Positions 61,598 to 64,000 of a stretch of 64,000 bases of DNA are shown piece by piece. The notes beneath the pieces were generated by a model. It was not told the origin of the DNA and ran no database searches. It saw nothing but the letters and a program-made list of their open reading frames with translations. The stretch is from Diadema setosum (Eukaryota > Echinodermata > Echinoidea > Diadematoida > Diadematidae): assembly GCF_964275005.1 (NCBI RefSeq), contig NC_092705.1, positions 1,564,071 through 1,628,070 of the forward strand. Reading direction: 5' to 3'. A program made the position numbers and the translations under genes. Within the stretch, counting starts at the first letter, position 1. Each line of letters opens with the position of its first letter.

Positions 61598-62541
61598 TTT
61601 CACATGTAGATGTATTATGTGTAATACTAGGAATAACTGTGATGTATATACAAGTGTGTATATAGTTGTACAGCGTGATTACAATTTCCTTCAGATTGAA
61701 ATAAGCTTAATACAGAGAAGAATATATGATATCTTTTGTCTTTACACATTGCAGTCTTTGTTTCATTGTGTGATGTGAGTTTGAAGATGAGATTGAAATG
61801 TATGATTCACAATAAGTTGATATTTTTTAGAAGTTATAAACTTATATACATATCATAATTTGTGAGTCATAGAATACACACAAGAATCTGATCAACATGT
61901 TGGGATAATGTTAGTTTATTTATGCCGAAGCAGACATGTTTTCGCCATTTTTTTTTCTTTCATAGACTTCTAAGACTTTTTTTTTGATAGAAGATACATA
62001 TTGGTAGATATTGTATGATATTGTTAAAAGTCTGTTGTTTTTTTCCAAATTTCAATTTGGTTGGCTACGTGGCAAAAATAGATGACTAGAAATTGGTAGA
62101 ATGTCTATTTCTACCTGTTTGACCATTCTATGAAATCAATGTATTGATATTTACATACACTATGCATATTTACATAGGCCTACATACACGCTATGTCAAC
62201 TTCGAAACTTGTTTCACTGAATATCAACATTTTAGAAGAGGTCTTGCTACATCACAGCAACTTTGAAGCCTCTTGCCACAGAAACTATGCTTATATCATA
62301 AGTAACACTGTCGAATGAGATAAAATGTACAGTTTACTGGGCAGTATGACTTGGGCTGCTTACGAATTAATGAACCGAAACCGCACAAATTTTAAGAAAA
62401 ACAGCTGTTTATGACCAAATCTGAACGAGTCGCTTGTATTTATAAGCACAGTAACTAAAATGGACATTCATCATCCCCTAAAATAACCGTGAGAGAGGCA
62501 AGATGGGGGAATCCATACCGGTACTTTGTGGAATACCTGGC
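61598..62541. other. Convergent intergenic gap between COG6 and the acidic-protein gene
   Basis: AT-rich, no recognised repeat or gene. Confidence 0.4.
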
Positions 62542-62547
62542 TTTATT
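62542..62547 (-). terminator. Poly(A) signal AATAAA of the minus-strand gene
   Basis: TTTATT on the plus strand, about 83 nt downstream of the stop codon at 62630. Its position suits a short 3' UTR. Confidence 0.5.
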
Positions 62548-62629
62548 ATGTCTATATTCTGAAACTATTTCGAAAGAAATAAAAAAAAAAAGAGAGAGAG
62601 AAAAAGTTACAGGTGATGTTCCGAACACT

Positions 62630-62933
62630 TCAGTACAAGTATCGGCCGAAGCTGCGCAGCTTTTGATGAGGGTCTACGTTTGGGCGCAACTTGTGCAGCA
62701 GCCGCTCCTTGCGCGCGCAGTCTTCCCACAGAAGCCTTACGCGGTCGGCGCGCGAGAGGTTGGGATCGTCGTAGTGCTGGACGGGCAGATTTTCGTGCGC
62801 CTCGATCAACTGTCTCTTCTCGTCTTGGGTTAGGCAGGCGATCTGTTCGTCTGTCCACTCCGAAACGATCCCAGATCCGCCAGTACAATTGGGATGGATT
62901 TCTGGGGATAATCAACAGAGAACAAATAAAGTG

Positions 62934-62968
<35 letters not shown>

Positions 62969-64000
62969 TGCAACAACAACAACAACGACGACGACGACGA
63001 CGACGACGACGACTAAACACCAAACACTGCCAGATTTTGATTTCACATAATAGGCGCGGTCAGACTGGCAAAAGACTGAGAAGAAGTCTTCGCGATCTTT
63101 TGTCATGCGGTCCCACTGGCAAAACTTCGAAATCTTACAGATCGCGATCTTACACTTCTCGATCTTTTGCCAGTCTGACCGCGCCTAATATGCTTTCAAC
63201 CCGGAATTAGATAGCACAGTACCGGCATAATACTCTCTTTTTTGCGTCTATGAATTTGTACAAACATTTATCATAACTTTACTGATAGTAGAAACTGATC
63301 ATGGTGCACTGATGCATGGGTTTTCCTCGCGCATAATATGCTCTTTCTTTCTCCATTGTTATATCACCGACTTTTGATAGGCCGTATCCCTTGCCTTAAA
63401 TATTGGAGCTATTTCAGCACCGTTTGTCAACAAGCCGAAGCATTTCTTATCATTCAATATGGCCTTAGTTAAAGGGGAATTTGACGTTAACGTATACACT
63501 AGACTTTCGGAACTTTCTACAGCCGATCATCAAACCTTTCGCTTTTTGTGTTCCAGTGTCGTCGTTGATTGGATTTTGCCGTGAAAACGTCTTCCACGGC
63601 TCAGAATCACCCTTGAGCTCAACCTGATGACCCTCTATGCTGTCGAATCCGTATTCTGCATCGAAATACTTGTATTCGTCGATGGAGTTAGCAGGCGTCT
63701 GTAAGGTCAGCTGCCGAATCTCTACCGACTCCATGCTTGGCACCTTATGGAGCGGGTAGGTGGGCGAATCGGTCGAAGAGTGCGGGCCCTCATCTTCTGC
63801 GTTATCTTCAGCATCGTCTTCCTGCTCATCGTAATCGACTGTCGTGTCGAACTCGTTGTTGTCATCCCAGGAAACGTTCATCGTGCGACGGTTGTCCTCG
63901 CTGATGGAGACTGACTTCAAGCACGGCCTGAGATCCTGTGGAGCCGGTTTCTCGTTTACGACTTCGTAGGTCAGATAAGGTTCATCGCGGCCGAGGCTCT
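62630..64000 (-). CDS. Unrecognised acidic protein, last two exons (partial)
   Basis: Two exons are visible: 64000-63536 (open at the window edge, donor GTTTGATG) and 62901-62630 (acceptor CAG, stop TGA). The join gives a Glu codon and keeps the frame. The upstream exon encodes SLGRDEPYLTYEVVNEKP…, then an Asp/Glu-rich stretch (DYDEQEDDAEDNAEDEG) and Ser/Thr-rich sequence with no hydrophobic segment. The last exon encodes HPNCTGGSGIVSEWTDEQ, LTQDEKRQLIEAHENLP, HYDDPNLSRADRVRLLWEDC and ends FGRYLY; it is predicted helical and charged. It could be the cytoplasmic tail of a membrane protein or a disordered intracellular protein. I cannot place it in a family. Frame choice in the last exon rests on splice phase and normal residue composition, since other frames are also open in this GC-rich stretch. 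Confidence 0.65.
62937..63013. repeat. (CAA)n(CGA)n trinucleotide repeat in the minus-strand gene's intron
   Basis: CAACAACAA run followed by CGACGACGA. Poly-Val/Cys/Arg frames here are artefacts. Confidence 0.95.
63053..63185. mobile_element. 133-bp MITE with GGCGCGGTCAGACTGGCAAA ends and TA target
   Basis: Left end GGCGCGGTCAGACTGGCAAA then AGACTGAGAAG. The minus strand of the right end is GGCGCGGTCAGACTGGCAAA then AGATCGAGAAG. The first 22 bp are identical; TA flanks both sides. The interior repeats CACTGGCAAAACTTCG and a GATCGCGATC palindrome. Near-perfect ends suggest recent movement. Confidence 0.85.

Noticed and set aside
62607-63023. 138-codon minus-strand frame with poly-Arg/Cys/Leu start
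   Set aside because: It mixes a CAA/CGA microsatellite with the wrong frame of the true last exon; the phase-consistent frame is the one annotated at 62630-62901.

Overview
The window is animal nuclear DNA: intron-rich genes with GT–AG junctions, long AT-rich introns and intergenic DNA, many microsatellites, and a dense load of small inverted-repeat elements (MITEs) and SINE/LINE relics. I infer an echinoderm, most likely a sea urchin, from the style of the repeats (TTCGTTATTCCGAAGG hairpins, GACCTTTGACC/GGACGGAC repeats, TAGGCCTA-rich DNA) and from how close the proteins are to vertebrate orthologues. The taxon is an inference. I see no prokaryotic gene, operon, CRISPR array or phage.

Layout. 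(1) 1–4783, plus strand: the last five coding exons of a USP9X (FAF-X) deubiquitinase orthologue, then a probable long 3' UTR to about 8.8 kb. (2) 9–23 kb: intergenic DNA with at least five hairpin-type elements, CA and TA arrays and two GC-richer, repeat-poor stretches that could be regulatory. (3) 23190–24344, minus: a C2H2 zinc-finger protein whose reading frame stays open up to a splice acceptor. (4) 24.4–28.6 kb: repeats, including a LINE tail, a repeat with telomere-like sequence inside, and a 1.15-kb inverted-repeat element sitting in a TA microsatellite. (5) 33928–37753, minus: a complete five-exon SPRYD7 orthologue (196 aa), with a candidate 3' UTR down to 28.7 kb. (6) 41850–59445, plus: a complete 19-exon COG6 orthologue (641 aa), with many repeats in its introns. 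(7) 62630–64000, minus: the 3' end of an acidic protein gene I do not recognise; it converges on COG6.

The genes are housekeeping genes that do not form one pathway: ubiquitin removal (USP9X), Golgi vesicle tethering (COG6), a SPRY-domain protein and a probable transcription factor. SPRYD7 and COG6 are divergent neighbours here and both map to human 13q14, which suggests old linkage. I found no clear new system. The most worthwhile leads are the hairpin families, a MITE family recurring with a shared terminus, the telomere-like repeat, the lineage-specific Gln/Pro tail on USP9X, and the unrecognised acidic gene.
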